Shown here: positions 63,471 to 64,000 of the stretch, piece by piece
Numbering within the stretch: position 1 is the first letter of the stretch
Layout of the letters: the number at the start of each line of letters is the position of its first letter
Assembly: GCA_033851265.1 (NCBI GenBank)
Contig: JAWWOW010000005.1
Coordinates: 186,001 to 250,000, forward strand
Reading direction: 5' to 3'
Length of the DNA stretch: 64,000 nt
Source: JAWWOW01 sp033851265
GTDB taxonomy: Bacteria > Actinomycetota > Actinomycetes > JAWWOW01
Made by a program: the position numbers and the translations under genes
The notes under the pieces: generated by a model
The model's input: the letters and a program-made list of their open reading frames with translations, nothing else
Told to the model about the DNA's origin: nothing
Databases searched by the model: none

Positions 63471-63511
63471 CGGCTGTGCTCCCCGCCCCCTAGATACGAG
63501 GACCTGACCCC

Positions 63512-64000
63512 ATGCGTTACCGGCTCGTGCTGTCCGAAATGTTCATCGGACTACGACGCAACTTGTCGTTGACGCTCGCCGTCATCGTCACGGTCGCGGT
63601 TTCGCTCGTCCTCGTCGGTGCGGCGCTGATGGTGAGCAAGCAGGTCAACCTGATGAAGGGCTACTGGTACGACAAGGTGCAGGTGACTGTCTCGCTCTGC
63701 ACCACGACCGACGCCGCGAGCCCCTGCAACAGCGCCTCGGTGACCGACCCACAGCGCAAGCTGATCGACCAGCAACTGCGGGCACTCCCCGAGGTCGAGC
63801 AGGTCTTCTACGAGTCGCAGCACGAGGCCTATCTGCACTTCAAGGAGCAGTTCAAGGACTCGAAATCGCTCGTGGACAACGTCACTGAGGCAGAGCTACC
63901 GGAGGCGTATCAGGTCAAGCTCAAGGACCCGAAGAAGTCCGACATCGTCGTGAGCGCGATGCAGGGCAAGCAGGGTGTCGCCGACGTTTACGACCAACGG
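63512..64000 (+). CDS. ftsX: Cell-division protein FtsX (partial, 3' end outside window)
   Basis: The first 163 residues of FtsX. An N-terminal cytoplasmic part MRYRLVLSEMFIGLRRNLSL is followed by TM1 (LTLAVIVTVAVSLVLVGAAL, about 20-39) and then the extracellular domain. That has a Cys pair (SLCTTTDAASPCNS) typical of actinobacterial FtsX, with LPEVEQVFYESQHEAYLHFK following. It partners FtsE. The ATG at 63512 is preceded by GAGGAC. The C-terminal permease helices are outside the window. Confidence 0.93.
   Translation, partial: MRYRLVLSEMFIGLRRNLSLTLAVIVTVAVSLVLVGAALMVSKQVNLMKGYWYDKVQVTVSLCTTTDAASPCNSASVTDPQRKLIDQQLRALPEVEQVFYESQHEAYLHFKEQFKDSKSLVDNVTEAELPEAYQVKLKDPKKSDIVVSAMQGKQGVADVYDQR

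Overview
The window is chromosomal DNA of a high-G+C actinobacterium. Evidence for this is the very GC-rich third codon positions, many GTG/TTG starts, and ATGA/GTGA start-stop overlaps. The gene content agrees: MtrA-MtrB-LpqB, an Rv3235-family protein, a DUF222-HNH gene behind an actinobacterial LexA box, two luciferase-like (probably F420-dependent) oxidoreductases, a WS/DGAT acyltransferase, the 1,600-residue NAD-glutamate dehydrogenase, and an Actinobacteria-type Tad pilus locus. The genus cannot be fixed from sequence alone. No rRNA, tRNA, CRISPR array, insertion sequence or prophage was seen, and gene packing is tight.

Layout. (1) 0-21 kb follows a backbone known from mycobacteria and relatives (Trm112-like, SIS isomerase, sahH, mtrA, mtrB, lpqB, comF, hpf, secA). 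It is interrupted by a CDF transporter, a nitrilase, a TauE/SafE carrier, several GNATs, a 13E12/DUF222-HNH gene with a perfect SOS box, and mtnA directly ahead of mtrA. (2) 21-25.5 kb holds an Rv3235-family/LysM pair behind a palindrome-covered promoter, an Sm-like hypothetical, an excisionase-type HTH protein, and a CpaB-like/CpaE-like pair that looks like a detached part of the Tad machinery. (3) 25.5-33.5 kb is lipid-related: an acyl-CoA dehydrogenase diverges from an APH-type kinase and a HAD protein (together the domain set of human ACAD10), then a WS/DGAT wax-ester/triacylglycerol synthase coupled to a patatin lipase, a lipoprotein and an LLM oxidoreductase. (4) 33.5-46.9 kb is amino-acid and phospholipid metabolism: PruA, tryptophan 2,3-dioxygenase, two PAP2 phosphatases (one fused to a diacylglycerol-kinase domain), and the NAD-glutamate dehydrogenase, whose 5' region carries 32-nt tandem repeats. 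(5) 47-54.7 kb is cell surface: a membrane acyltransferase with SGNH domain, a Calx-beta surface protein, and a tadA-tadB-tadC-flp-tadE-tadE/F-tadG operon. Its upstream region contains two DnaA-box-like nonamers. (6) 54.7-64 kb contains an SDR, an EamA exporter, a cupin, a TPR-LuxR regulator, an ABC exporter whose ATPase is fused to a cyclic-nucleotide-binding domain, then prfB, ftsE and the start of ftsX.

How the parts fit. MtrAB-LpqB, FtsEX, LysM and PASTA proteins point to growth and cell-wall control. SahH and MtnA handle S-adenosylmethionine by-products. PruA and the glutamate dehydrogenase form a proline/glutamate to 2-oxoglutarate route. WS/DGAT plus patatin suggest neutral-lipid turnover, next to a likely hydroxy-acyl-CoA catabolic module. 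Several convergent gene pairs overlap or abut at their stop codons, leaving no room for ordinary intrinsic terminators.
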